Assembly: GCA_934167485.1 (NCBI GenBank)
Contig: CAKPKL010000001.1
Span: forward strand, 92,843-156,842
Length of the DNA stretch: 64,000 nucleotides
Source: an uncultured Bacilli bacterium
GTDB taxonomy: Bacteria; Bacillota_I; Bacilli_A; RF39; UBA660
Reading direction: 5' to 3'
The notes beneath the pieces are model-generated. The model was not told the DNA's origin. It did no database searches and was given only the letters and a program-made list of their open reading frames with translations. The number at the start of each line of letters is the position of its first letter. Position 1 is the stretch's first letter. Below, one piece after another: positions 41,973-51,683 of the stretch. The position numbers and the translations under genes were made by a program.

Positions 41973-43439
41973 ATGAAAAAAGTTTTATTTATTTTTATTA
42001 TTTTATTTAGTTTAGTATTGAAAGTTAATGCAGGTAGTAAATTTTATTTAGGAGAAAGAATTCCAAATTTTTATATTGAATCACACCAAGGAAATCTTTC
42101 TTATAGTAATTATATGCATGTTATGACTAATGATAGTGGTAAGATAACTTACTGTATAAATCCATATCTTAATTTAAATACCAATGTAAATTATAATGAG
42201 TTTACAGAAAATTTATCATTTTTTAATATATCTGATGAAATGATGAATAACATTAAATTAATTTCTTATTTTGGTTATGGTTATCCAGGACATACTGATT
42301 TAAAGTGGTATGGCATAACTCAATATTTGATATGGAAAATAGAAGGACAAGATGATATATTTTTTGTGGATGCTCCATATGGTAATAGATTGGATATTTA
42401 TAATGAAGAAATAAATGAGATTGAAAATTTAATAAATGACTATTATATTTTACCTAGTTTTTATAATAATTATTATGAATATACCATTAATAATACATAT
42501 GAAATAATTGATACCAATAATGTTTTAAATAATTTTAGAATATTGGATAATGGTTTAGATGTTATTATAGAAGATAATAAATTAATAATAAAAACTAATG
42601 AGGTAGGTAATTATGAAATTAAATTTATAAAAAAAGATATAAATCAAGATGGTTATATTTTGTATGATTATCCAGGACATCAATCTGTTATATATCCTGG
42701 AGGACTCAATGATATAACTTTTTCAATTAATGTAGAGGTAGATAGTGGAAATATTACTATAAATAAATTAGATAGTGAAAATAAAAGTAGAATGGAAGCA
42801 ACATTAAAAGGTGCAGTATATGGTATTTATAAAAATGATAATCTAGTATATACAGTTGAAACTAATGAATTTGGAGTAGGTTATATAGATAATATTCCAT
42901 TTGGTAATTATGTTGTTAAAGAAATAACACCTAGTAATGGTTATAATTTGGATTTAAATAGTTATGATATAAGTATCAGTAAAGAAAATAAAAATGTAAT
43001 TGTTAATTCTTATGAAAATGTTATAACTGGTAATATAATTATAAATAAGTTTTATGAGGATTTAAGAGAAGATGGGGCTATATTTGAAATATATAATAAT
43101 AATATATTAATAGGAAAATATGAAACTAATAATGGCTTAATAGATATTAATTTAGAATATGGTAATTATTATATTAAACAAATTAAAGGTATTGATGGTT
43201 ATAATTTTGTTGATGATTTTTATGTTAGTATAACTGAAAATAAGAAGTATGAATATAATTTAATAGATACTAAAAAAGAAGATATAATTCAAATAAATGA
43301 TGAAAATATAGATAATAGTTTAATAGTGGAAGTTCCTAATACTGGAAAAAAAGAAACACATATTTATAAATATATGATATATATAGGTTTAATTTTATTA
43401 TTAATAAGTATATATAAAAAAACTACTCATGCGAAGTAG
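41973..43439 (+). CDS. Cell-wall-anchored thioester-domain adhesin with SpaA-like repeats
   Basis: A 488-residue surface protein. A signal peptide (1-20, cleaved near VNAG) is followed by a thioester domain with the candidate bond pair Cys61 (in TYCINPY) and Gln117 (in GITQYLIW). A linker domain and two Cna-B/SpaA-like repeats follow (about 255-345 and 346-430; ITINKLDSENK, GAVYGIYKN, FGNYVVKEI). The end is a sorting signal VPNTG, a hydrophobic helix and a basic tail. Thioester adhesins bind host surfaces covalently. No sortase gene is in the window. AAAGGAG precedes the ATG. Confidence 0.85.
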   Translation: MKKVLFIFIILFSLVLKVNAGSKFYLGERIPNFYIESHQGNLSYSNYMHVMTNDSGKITYCINPYLNLNTNVNYNEFTENLSFFNISDEMMNNIKLISYFGYGYPGHTDLKWYGITQYLIWKIEGQDDIFFVDAPYGNRLDIYNEEINEIENLINDYYILPSFYNNYYEYTINNTYEIIDTNNVLNNFRILDNGLDVIIEDNKLIIKTNEVGNYEIKFIKKDINQDGYILYDYPGHQSVIYPGGLNDITFSINVEVDSGNITINKLDSENKSRMEATLKGAVYGIYKNDNLVYTVETNEFGVGYIDNIPFGNYVVKEITPSNGYNLDLNSYDISISKENKNVIVNSYENVITGNIIINKFYEDLREDGAIFEIYNNNILIGKYETNNGLIDINLEYGNYYIKQIKGIDGYNFVDDFYVSITENKKYEYNLIDTKKEDIIQINDENIDNSLIVEVPNTGKKETHIYKYMIYIGLILLLISIYKKTTHAK

Positions 43440-43446
43440 TTTTTTT
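43416..43446. terminator. Bidirectional terminator within overlapping convergent genes
   Basis: AAAAAAACTACT/AGTAGTTTTTTT stem with a CATGCGA loop. It lies in the 17-base overlap of the adhesin and RNase J genes. Confidence 0.8.
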
Positions 43447-45111
43447 AACATCATTAATTATTGGTAATATTATAGGATTTCTACCAGTTTTTTCGTATAT
43501 TGAAGATGATAAATTAGTTATTAAATCACTTTTTATATCATTAAATATACAATTAACTTTAAGTCTATTATTTATAATATTATCAGCTTCTTTTTCTATT
43601 TCTTTTATAAGAGCAATATTTTCTTGTATAAGTACAAAACCTCTAGATGCAACATTCGTAGACATTACAAGTTCTTTTTTTGATGTATCTATATTAGCAA
43701 TTACAACAACGATTCCATCATTTGACATTATTTTTCTTTCTCTCATAACTGCATTTCCTATTTCACCTATACGGTTACCGTCTACATAAACATCTCCAGC
43801 TTGAATACTTTTATCTCTTTTTATTTTTCCTTTATAAAGTGATAAAACTTGTCCATTTTCCATTATAAATGTATTTTCTTTTGGCATACCACATAAAATA
43901 GCTAGATCAGCATGACTTTTAAGCATTCTATATTCTCCATGGAATGGCATAAAATATTTAGGTTTAATAAGTCTTAACATAAGCTTTAATTCTTCTTGGT
44001 AAGCATGTCCTGATGTATGAACATCATTAAGTAATGTATTTGTATAAACTTTAACCCCTTGTAAATATAATTTATTAATTATTCTAGAAATACTAAGTGC
44101 ATTACCTGGTATAGCAGATGAAGAAAATATAACAACATCATCATCCATAAGCTTTATTTGTCTATGAGATCCATTAGCAATCCTAGATAGGGCAGCAAGT
44201 GGTTCACCTTGTGATCCTGTACATAATAAACAAACCTCGCTAGGTGGTAAGTTATTAGCTTCTTCAGGAGTAACAAATATTTCTTTATGACTTATATATC
44301 CTGAATTTAATGATATTTCTAAGTTCGTTTCCATACTTCTTCCAAATACAGCTATTTTTCTATTATTTCTTTTACAAGTATCGACTATATGTTTTAATCT
44401 ATATATATTAGATGCAAAAGTAGCTATTATAATTCTACCTTTATGTTGTAAAAATATATGTGATAGGGCAGCATCTACTTTAGATTCACTATTACTCATG
44501 CCTTCATTTAATGCATTTGTACTATCACTAAGAAGTAGGGCAACTCCTTTAGCTCCCACACTTGCCATTTTATGGATATTTGCCATAGGTCCAATAGGAG
44601 TTAAGTCGAATTTGAAATCTCCTGTCGTAACTATAGTTCCATTAGGAGTATGGATAATTATTCCATGAGAATCTGGAATAGAGTGAGTTGTTCTTACAAA
44701 CTCAACAGTCATAGTTTTAAATTTTACTTTAGTTTTTTCATCATAAATATATAAGTTCTTATAATTGATATTTCTTTCATCTAATTTTTTTCTAATAAGA
44801 CCAGCAGCTTGATTTGGACAATATATTGCAGGAAGATTAATCGCCTGTAATAGGAAAGGTATTCCACCTATATGATCTTCGTGTCCATGTGTTATAAAAA
44901 GAGCTTTTACTTTACTTTCATTTCTTTTTAAATATGTAAAGTCAGGTATTATATAGTCAACTCCTGGCATTTCACCAGATGGGAACGAAATTCCAACATC
45001 TGTTATAATTATTTCATTTCCAGTTTGAATACAATACATATTTTTACCAACTTCACCAAGTCCACCGAGTGCGAAAATTTTTGTATCATTGATATTATTT
45101 TGTTTAAACAT
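43423..45111 (-). CDS. rnjA: Ribonuclease J
   Basis: A 562-residue metallo-beta-lactamase/beta-CASP nuclease for mRNA and rRNA processing (5'-3' exo and endo). Motifs are GGLGEVGKNMY, HGHEDHIGG, THSIPDSHG, GDFKFD, SDSTNA, SGHAYQEEL and PFHGEYRM. GGAGG precedes the ATG. Its 3' end overlaps the convergent adhesin gene by 17 bases. Confidence 0.96.
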   Translation of the reverse strand: MFKQNNINDTKIFALGGLGEVGKNMYCIQTGNEIIITDVGISFPSGEMPGVDYIIPDFTYLKRNESKVKALFITHGHEDHIGGIPFLLQAINLPAIYCPNQAAGLIRKKLDERNINYKNLYIYDEKTKVKFKTMTVEFVRTTHSIPDSHGIIIHTPNGTIVTTGDFKFDLTPIGPMANIHKMASVGAKGVALLLSDSTNALNEGMSNSESKVDAALSHIFLQHKGRIIIATFASNIYRLKHIVDTCKRNNRKIAVFGRSMETNLEISLNSGYISHKEIFVTPEEANNLPPSEVCLLCTGSQGEPLAALSRIANGSHRQIKLMDDDVVIFSSSAIPGNALSISRIINKLYLQGVKVYTNTLLNDVHTSGHAYQEELKLMLRLIKPKYFMPFHGEYRMLKSHADLAILCGMPKENTFIMENGQVLSLYKGKIKRDKSIQAGDVYVDGNRIGEIGNAVMRERKIMSNDGIVVVIANIDTSKKELVMSTNVASRGFVLIQENIALIKEIEKEADNIINNRLKVNCIFNDIKSDLITNLSSSIYEKTGRNPIILPIINDVKKTTSHE

Positions 45112-45186
45112 AGAAACCTCCTTTCTTTAGAGTTTAAATTCGACTATACAATTATACTATTAAAATTGATTTTTGTCTAGTCAAAG

Positions 45187-45208
45187 AAAAAAAGACCTAA
45201 GTCTTTTA
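45187..45208 (-). terminator. Terminator of rpsD
   Basis: AAAGAC/GTCTTT hairpin overlapping the rpsD stop, with a T-run on the minus strand. Confidence 0.7.
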
Positions 45209-45808
45209 TCTGTTGTAGTATTCAACTATTAGTGAATCATTAATCTCACCATTTAATTCAGTTCTTTCTGGGTATCTAACGAATGTAGCACTCATTTTAG
45301 CTTCATCAAATGTTAAGAATTCAACTCTTTTACTTAATGCTTCAAGAGAAGATTTAACAATAGCTAATTCTTTATCAGATTCTTTAATAGCTATAACATC
45401 ACCTGGTTTACATCTATATGATGGAATATCAACTTTTTTACCATTAACAGTAATATGTCCATGATTTACAAGTTGTCTAGCTCCACGTCTAGTAGTAGCA
45501 AATCCAATACGGTATACTAAGTTATCTAATCTTGATTCAAGTAATTTGAATAAGTTTTCACCATGAACGCCCTTCATTTTACCAGCATCTTCAAAAGTTT
45601 TCTTGAATTGTTTTTCGTTTAAACCATACATAAATCTAACTTTTTGTTTTTCTTGTAATTGAACACCATAGTTAGATAATTTTTTAGCTTTCTTACTACC
45701 ATGAATTCCTGGAGCATAAGGCTTTTTAGCTAATTCACGACCAGTTTCTAAAGTAGAGAAACCTAAACGACGACTTACACGATAACTTGATTTTGTATAT
45801 CTTGCCAT
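45206..45808 (-). CDS. rpsD: 30S ribosomal protein S4
   Basis: A 200-residue primary 16S rRNA-binding protein. MARYTKSSYRVSRRLG start, KKLSNYGVQLQEKQKVRFMYGL, and the S4 RNA-binding domain (LESRLDNLVYRIGFATTRRGARQLVNHGHITVNGKKVDIPSY). ATG 45808 with AGGAG upstream is the correct start; an in-frame upstream start at 45838 would add ten non-family residues. Confidence 0.97.
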   Translation of the reverse strand: MARYTKSSYRVSRRLGFSTLETGRELAKKPYAPGIHGSKKAKKLSNYGVQLQEKQKVRFMYGLNEKQFKKTFEDAGKMKGVHGENLFKLLESRLDNLVYRIGFATTRRGARQLVNHGHITVNGKKVDIPSYRCKPGDVIAIKESDKELAIVKSSLEALSKRVEFLTFDEAKMSATFVRYPERTELNGEINDSLIVEYYNR

Positions 45809-45809
45809 A

Positions 45810-45985
45810 ATATTCTCCTTTCTTACGAAAAGAATCAATTGTCTAATTATAGGGTGTCTATTTTAATATTTTCGCCTTGCAGCTTGGTTACTAATAAACC
45901 CATTGGAATAAACACATTATAATCATCAAAGACTGCTGCTTCAATTCGCAATTATGATTATATAATTAATTATATGATTTGTCAA
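45810..45985 (-). promoter_or_regulatory. rpsD promoter and long 5' leader
   Basis: On the minus strand, TTGACA (45985-45980), a 17-base spacer and TATAAT (45962-45957) form a consensus promoter. The leader of about 140 bases contains AAGCTGCAAGGCG and AGCAGCAG elements able to fold. Position and length fit an S4-autoregulated rpsD leader, but this is inferred from context. Confidence 0.6.
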
Positions 45986-46038
45986 GTATTTATTGACTTA
46001 TATATTAATTTAAATTAAAATGTATATGGAGGTATTTT

Positions 46039-47052
46039 ATGACAAAATGGGATAAAGAATATTTAAATTTGTGTAAAAGAATACTTACTGAAGGGGTAGA
46101 AGTAGAAAACAGAACGGGTATTAATACAATAAAAGTACCTAGTCATAATTTTCATTTTGATTTATCTCAAGAATTTCCAATATTGCAAACAAAACAATTA
46201 TTTTTTAGAAATGCAATTACAGAAATACTTTGGATATATCAAGCTCAAAGTAATGATGTAAGATGGTTACATGAAAGAGGTAATCACGTATGGGATGAAT
46301 GGATGGTAGATCCTGATGGAATTTATAGAACTTACGAAAATGGGAAAAACGAAAAAGTGTTGAAAAATACAAAACTTTTTGGTGAAGAATTTGCAAATAC
46401 TATAGGAACTGCATATGGATGGATTGTTAATAAATATAAACTAACAGATCACCTCCTAGATACAATAAAAAATAATCCAACTGATAGAAGACTTATTATG
46501 TCTTTATGGCAAAATGAATGGCTAGATACAGCAGTACTTCCATCTTGTGTGTGGTCAAGTGAATGGGATGTTACAGATGGCAAATTGAATGCTTGGGTTC
46601 ATCAAAGAAGTTGTGATGTGCCACTAGGACTTCCATTTAATGTAACTCAATATGCTACACTATTAAGTTTATTCGCACATTGTGCAGATTTAAAGCCTGG
46701 AACACTTGATTGGTCTATTAAAGATGCTCATATATATGTTAATCAAGTAAATGGTATAAAAGAACAATTAAATAGAGAAGAGGCATATGAGACTTATCGT
46801 AAGATTGATAAAGAAGGTTTAATGAAACTAAAAGAAGAATTATTAAAATCTGAAAATCAATTTGATTGTAAAGTAGATAATGAAGTATTACTAAAGATAT
46901 TAGATTTAATAGTAGAACCAGAAAAACCATATTTATGGTTAAATCCAGATGTTAAAAATTTTTATTCATTTGATAATTCAAAAGAATTAAATGATATTAA
47001 AGTAAAAAATTATAAACACATGGGAAAAATAAAATTCCCTATCGCACAATAG
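46039..47052 (+). CDS. thyA: Thymidylate synthase
   Basis: A 337-residue enzyme, longer than the 264 of E. coli because of an insertion near residues 80-130, as in lactobacilli. It methylates dUMP using methylene-THF, making dihydrofolate. Active-site Cys in LPSCVWSSEW, QRSCDVPLGLPFNVTQYA for substrate and folate binding, and DAHIYVNQV. The sequence around the catalytic loop is somewhat unusual (SEWDVTDGKLNAWVHQ). TGGAGG precedes the ATG. Coupled with dfrA, which recycles the folate. Confidence 0.94.
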   Translation: MTKWDKEYLNLCKRILTEGVEVENRTGINTIKVPSHNFHFDLSQEFPILQTKQLFFRNAITEILWIYQAQSNDVRWLHERGNHVWDEWMVDPDGIYRTYENGKNEKVLKNTKLFGEEFANTIGTAYGWIVNKYKLTDHLLDTIKNNPTDRRLIMSLWQNEWLDTAVLPSCVWSSEWDVTDGKLNAWVHQRSCDVPLGLPFNVTQYATLLSLFAHCADLKPGTLDWSIKDAHIYVNQVNGIKEQLNREEAYETYRKIDKEGLMKLKEELLKSENQFDCKVDNEVLLKILDLIVEPEKPYLWLNPDVKNFYSFDNSKELNDIKVKNYKHMGKIKFPIAQ

Positions 47053-47058
47053 GTGTTT

Positions 47059-47538
47059 ATGAATATTAGTTTAATAGCTGCCATTGGTAAAAATTATGAA
47101 CTTGGCAAAAATAATAATTTAATCTGGTATATAAAAGGTGATTTAAAATTCTTTAAAGAAACTACTATGGGTCACCCAATTGTAATGGGTAGAAAAACAT
47201 TTGAATCTTTACCAAAGGTACTTCCTGGTAGAAAAAATATAGTTATAAGTAAAAGTGATATTTTAAATAAAGAAATAGAAAAATATAAAAGTATAAAAGA
47301 ATTTTTAGAAAATTATCAAAATTATAAAGATGAAATATTTATAATTGGAGGAGCATCTATATATTCTTCTTTTATAGATTTAGCAAATAAACTTTATTTA
47401 ACAGAAATTAATAAAGAAGACAGTAGTGCGCAAGTATATTTTCCTAAATTCAATAAAAATGAATGGACTAAAGAAATATTAAATAATAATGTTGAAAATG
47501 ATATAGAATATAGTCATGTCTTATATAAAAGAAAGTGA
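47059..47538 (+). CDS. dfrA: Dihydrofolate reductase
   Basis: A 159-residue enzyme reducing dihydrofolate to THF with NADPH. SLIAAIGKNYELGKNNNLIW, then the PIVMGRKTFESLP and GRKNIVIS segments and IIGGASIYSSF. It starts right after thyA. I prefer ATG 47059 to GTG 47053 because the weak GGTG site is then properly spaced. A hairpin terminator (GAAAGTGA/TCACTTTC, 47531-47557) overlaps the stop. Confidence 0.94.
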   Translation: MNISLIAAIGKNYELGKNNNLIWYIKGDLKFFKETTMGHPIVMGRKTFESLPKVLPGRKNIVISKSDILNKEIEKYKSIKEFLENYQNYKDEIFIIGGASIYSSFIDLANKLYLTEINKEDSSAQVYFPKFNKNEWTKEILNNNVENDIEYSHVLYKRK

Positions 47539-47632
47539 AAAACATCACTTTCTTTTATTAGTTATAGAAAATATCAAATTTGACTTAAAATATATTTTAT
47601 AGTATTATAATGCCCATTAAATGGGGGATTTT

Positions 47633-49025
47633 ATGAAAAATATTAATATGGTATGGAATTATTTTTATGGCAATTTGAATTATTATTTTTTACTCAGAAA
47701 TCATATTTATGATGATTCATATAATATAGATATTAGTAAACAAAGTATAAATGGAGCAAAAATAGGAATGATTAGCAATTTAATGTTAGGAATAAAAGAG
47801 AGATTAGTTGAAAAAAAGGCAAACTTAAATTACGAATCAAAAATATTTAGTGAAGAATTGGAGAGATGTGTAAATATTATTTCTATTAAAAAGGCTGGAG
47901 GATATTTTATAGATGGATGTTATTTTGAAAATCCATCTATACTAACGTCTACTATAAGAAATAAACTAGCTCATGGTGATTTTTTATTAGATTTAGAAAA
48001 TTCGCAAGTTATATTTAATATAAAAGGTGACAAATTCAAAATTTCAATTGATAAATTAACAAGTTTTTAATTTTAGAGAAAAATATAAAGATCAACTTAT
48101 TGTTAAATATAATATTGAAGATATAAATAAATCGTATGTAGATAAGTTATCTGTTTTCTTGTACAATATAACTCCAACAGATGAAAGTTATCCTGTACAA
48201 ATACTTTCTTATCTAAATGAAGCAACAAGAATACTTAATTCAGATTTTGAAAAAGATAATTTACTTTTCTCATTTGCTAAAAATATTTTATATTTGGACA
48301 CAATTTATAAAGCTAATACTTATGATAAAAATAAAATTTTTAATAAAATTACAGAAGAATACGATACTTATTATTTAAACTATGATCAATTAGCATCTTC
48401 TATGTTAGCTATGTTTTCTTCTTTATTTGTATATCCTATGGAAGATTTATATGATAATCCTAATTTATTTAAAGACGATGAAATTAAAGGCTTAGACTAT
48501 TCAAAACTAGATATGAGTTTAATGGATGTAGAAAAATATACGATTGAGCACCCTTTATACGATGAGGTATTAATAAGAAAAAAATCAATTACAAAAAAAT
48601 TAGAAAAAGTAAATGAAGATTATGCTAAAAATGAAGAAAGTTTGGAAAAAGTAAAAGGCAATGCAAAAGTAGAAGAAATATTAAAAGAAAAAAGAATTGC
48701 TTTTGAGGAAAAAATTAGAATTTTAACGATTGAATTAACTGAAATTAATAATAAGATTATTTGGTTTGAAAACTATATGAAAAATAATACAGAATATTTA
48801 AAAAACAAATATATTATAGAAGGCATTAGAAATTCTATAGCTCATGGAAATTATAGAATAGAAATAGGAACCAATATGGAAAATTCTATGTTAGTTTTTG
48901 AGGATATTTATGATAATAAATTAACTTTTAAATCAAAAATTACCTTAGATAATTTCGCAAAATTTTGTCTAATTAATGCTGATATTGTATTTAATAAAGA
49001 AATGAATAAAAAATATAAAAAATAA
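47633..49025 (+). pseudogene. Frameshifted tandem HEPN-like protein gene (two fragments)
   Basis: Fragment 1 (47633-48070, 145 residues) ends ...IDKLTSF at a TAA. Another frame is open from 48060 through 49025 and continues naturally as NFREKYKDQLIVKYN. Removing one T from the TTTTT at 48064-48068 fuses them into a protein of 463 residues. A TTG at 48159 is therefore not a convincing start. Each half ends with an R-x4-H motif (IRNKLAHGDF, IRNSIAHGNY) in a predicted helical setting, typical of HEPN-type nuclease or nucleotide-binding domains. A coiled coil (about 300-380) lies between. GGGGGAT precedes ATG 47633. Sequencing error, a real mutation or a switch are all possible. Confidence 0.65.
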
Positions 49026-49143
49026 TTTGTAAAATGTAATAACTACTAAAGAAGATAAAATAAATTTATCCTCTTTTTTTAAATTTTAAAAAATATTGTC
49101 GAAAAAACAAATTTTTGTGATATAATTATAATAGGTGAATGAT

Positions 49144-50865
49144 ATGGATAACGTAATACTTATTATGTTTACATTATTTTTAGTGTGTTCCAGCTTGGTA
49201 ATAGCTGTTTTAAATTTTATTCAAAGTAGAAAAAATAAAAGAATAAAGAAAACATTAGAAAAGTTGGAAATAGAAAAGAATGAACTTGCAACCTCACCAA
49301 TAGTACCTGAGCTTGCTAAAGTTGAATCTTTCTTAAATAATGATAAATTAAAGGAATTATATGATGAATGGACTAAAAGATTAAATCAAATTAAGCAAGT
49401 TCAAATACCAAAATTATCAGATATGATCTTAGATGCAGAATATTCATTATCGCAATTGGATTACAAGAGTACTATGTATAAAATAGCAAAACTTGAAATG
49501 GAATTATACAAAGTACGTACCAATTCTGATTTCTTATTTGGTGAAATAAAAGATTTAACAACTAGTGAAGAGCGTAGTAGAACTATAATAACTGGTTATA
49601 AAGCACGTTATAGAACATTATATCAAAAATTTGATGAAACAAGACAGGAATATGGAATGTTTGAAGACGTTGTTAAAAAACAATTTGAAGTGATTGCTAA
49701 AAGATTTGAAGATTTTGAAGCTATAATGGATAATAATGAATTTACAGAAGTAGATAAAATTTTAAATATAATTGATGAACTTTTGAATCATATGGCAGTA
49801 GTTGTAGAAGAGGTTCCTTCTATAGTACTTATGACAACTTCAGTTTTACCAAAGAGAATAGAAGAAGCTAGTAAAATTTATACAGCTATGGTAAAAGAAG
49901 GTTATCCATTAGATTATTTAAATGTTGAATATAATATTGGTGAGACTACTAAAAAGATAGAAGAAATTAAAGAAAGAACTAAAAAACTTGATATGAATGA
50001 AAGTTTGTTAGAACTTAGAGTTTTACTTGAATATTTTGATTCATTATTCAAAGATTTTGAAAAAGAGAAATATGATAGAAAAACATATGAAGAAAAGTTA
50101 CTTGTATTTAGTACTAAAATGACCAAAATAAATTCAGTAGTTTCTGACATATTTAGTCAAATGGATGATTTAAAAAATATATACAACTTAAAACAAAATG
50201 ATGTAGATAATTTAAATCAAATTGGAAAAGAAGTTAGTGTATTAAATGAAAATTATAAGGTTTTACAAGATCATACTAAATTCAATAATACATTTGCTTA
50301 CTCTAAATTAGTAAAAGAAGTAGAGGGTTTATCTAATAGTTTATCTCATACAGAAGAAAAATTAGAAGAGAGTTTAAATGTAATAGGTAGTATGCATGAT
50401 GATGAAGTAAGAGCTCGTCAACAACTAGAAGAAATAAAAACAATATTAAAAAATTCTAAATTACAAATGAGAGATTATAGGCTTCCTGTTATACCTGATT
50501 CGTATTATATAGAACTAAACGAAGCAAATTCAGCTATAAATGAAATTGTAAAAGAATTAGATAAAAAGCCTATAACAATAGAAATATTAAATACTAGAGT
50601 AGATACAGCTAGAGATTTAGTTTTAAAACTTTATACTAAAACTAAAAACTTAATGAAGAATGCAATGTTTGCAGAAAAATCTATAATATATGGTAATAGA
50701 TATAGAAGTAGTTATGATGGACTCAATGATCAATTAAATAATTCTGAACAATTATTTTATAGAGGTGAATACAAGAAATCTTTTGAATACACAATAAATG
50801 TGTTAAATAAAATAGAACCAGGAATATATAATAAAATATTGGAATTATATTCTAATAAAAAATAA
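49144..50865 (+). CDS. ezrA: Septation ring formation regulator EzrA
   Basis: A 573-residue protein with an N-terminal transmembrane helix (about 4-24) and a long series of coiled-coil/spectrin-like repeats through the rest (e.g. EELYDEWTKRLNQI-type and SLSQLDYKSTMYKIAKLE segments). EzrA restrains FtsZ ring assembly and guides PBP1 with GpsB, whose gene is also in this window. AGGTG precedes ATG 49144, which is preferred over GTG 49135. Confidence 0.88.
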   Translation: MDNVILIMFTLFLVCSSLVIAVLNFIQSRKNKRIKKTLEKLEIEKNELATSPIVPELAKVESFLNNDKLKELYDEWTKRLNQIKQVQIPKLSDMILDAEYSLSQLDYKSTMYKIAKLEMELYKVRTNSDFLFGEIKDLTTSEERSRTIITGYKARYRTLYQKFDETRQEYGMFEDVVKKQFEVIAKRFEDFEAIMDNNEFTEVDKILNIIDELLNHMAVVVEEVPSIVLMTTSVLPKRIEEASKIYTAMVKEGYPLDYLNVEYNIGETTKKIEEIKERTKKLDMNESLLELRVLLEYFDSLFKDFEKEKYDRKTYEEKLLVFSTKMTKINSVVSDIFSQMDDLKNIYNLKQNDVDNLNQIGKEVSVLNENYKVLQDHTKFNNTFAYSKLVKEVEGLSNSLSHTEEKLEESLNVIGSMHDDEVRARQQLEEIKTILKNSKLQMRDYRLPVIPDSYYIELNEANSAINEIVKELDKKPITIEILNTRVDTARDLVLKLYTKTKNLMKNAMFAEKSIIYGNRYRSSYDGLNDQLNNSEQLFYRGEYKKSFEYTINVLNKIEPGIYNKILELYSNKK

Positions 50866-50899
50866 AAAAAGTATTAACAAATATTAAATTTTGTGGTAA

Positions 50900-51117
50900 A
50901 CTATATTCATAAAAGCGAAGAATAGGATAACATTATTAATTAAATATTTAAAGAGAGTTAGTGATTGGTGTGAACTAATAATATTATTAATAATTACTAC
51001 CTAGGAGTTGTTATTGAAAGATACACCGGTTAAAACCGTTATATTAATTAAGGTATAAATTAGGATGGTACCGCGTATAAGTCTCTTACGCTCCTTTGTG
51101 AGTGTAGAGACTTTTTT
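50900..51117 (+). promoter_or_regulatory. T-box leader controlling thrS
   Basis: About 200 bases with AAGCGAAGAATAGGA at the 5' end, AAGAGAGTTAGTGATTGGTG in the stem I area, and the conserved T-box AGGATGGTACCGCG (51062-51075). A terminator follows (AGTCTCT-TACGCTC / GAGTGTA-GAGACT, then seven Ts, 51080-51117). The exact specifier codon is not resolved by eye. It precedes a 183-residue unknown gene and thrS, so both should respond to uncharged tRNA-Thr. Confidence 0.9.
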
Positions 51118-51131
51118 TATCAGGGGGAAGT

Positions 51132-51683
51132 ATGTCAACAAATAATCAACAAATGAGAGAATTCATAAAAGATTTAGAGAATAATGGGGTAAGTTTATTA
51201 AGATTTTTAAATGTATATTGTGGTATTTGCAATGAGTTCATATCAAAAAATAAAATGAGTCATAGTGATGTTAAATATTTTTTACCAGAATTAAAAAGAA
51301 TTGGCTTTGAAGATGCTTATAAAAATAAAGATAAAATATTGAAAGGTGAGATAATTCCAGTAATAGATTCTTTTGGTTCAGTAGCACCATATGAAAAACC
51401 TATTGTAAATAGTTTTGATGAAATTATAATATTTGATGAAGAAGAGGAAGCATTAACTAAAGAAGTATCAGATGAAGAATTAAGGAGTGCTATAGAGGAA
51501 TACTTAAGAGTAAATGAACTTAGTGCTTTTGAATTAAATAGATTAGCAAAAATATTTAAACAAGAAAAGATGATGAAAGAATATAGAACCATTATAAATA
51601 TAATTAAAAAGAACAAAAAAGAGAAAAATAAATATAAAGAGAAAAAGAGAAAATTAGAAAGAAGAGATGTTTATGAATATTAA
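51132..51683 (+). CDS. Unknown protein in the thrS T-box operon
   Basis: A 183-residue soluble protein. The N-terminal half is helical (REFIKDLENNGVSLLRFLNVY), the middle is acidic (DEEEEALTKEVSDEELRS) and the C-terminus is highly basic (KKNKKEKNKYKEKKRKLERR). GGGGGAAG precedes the ATG. Its end overlaps the start of thrS, so the two are translationally coupled. I do not recognise the family; the basic tail suggests nucleic-acid contact (inference). Confidence 0.7.
   Translation: MSTNNQQMREFIKDLENNGVSLLRFLNVYCGICNEFISKNKMSHSDVKYFLPELKRIGFEDAYKNKDKILKGEIIPVIDSFGSVAPYEKPIVNSFDEIIIFDEEEEALTKEVSDEELRSAIEEYLRVNELSAFELNRLAKIFKQEKMMKEYRTIINIIKKNKKEKNKYKEKKRKLERRDVYEY

Noticed and set aside
45810..45985. 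Metabolite riboswitch upstream of rpsD
   Set aside because: No known aptamer core is visible; a ribosomal protein leader is the simpler reading.
48159..49025. Independent gene starting at TTG 48159
   Set aside because: The frame is open upstream to 48060 and continues the preceding protein sensibly, so a frameshifted single gene explains it better.
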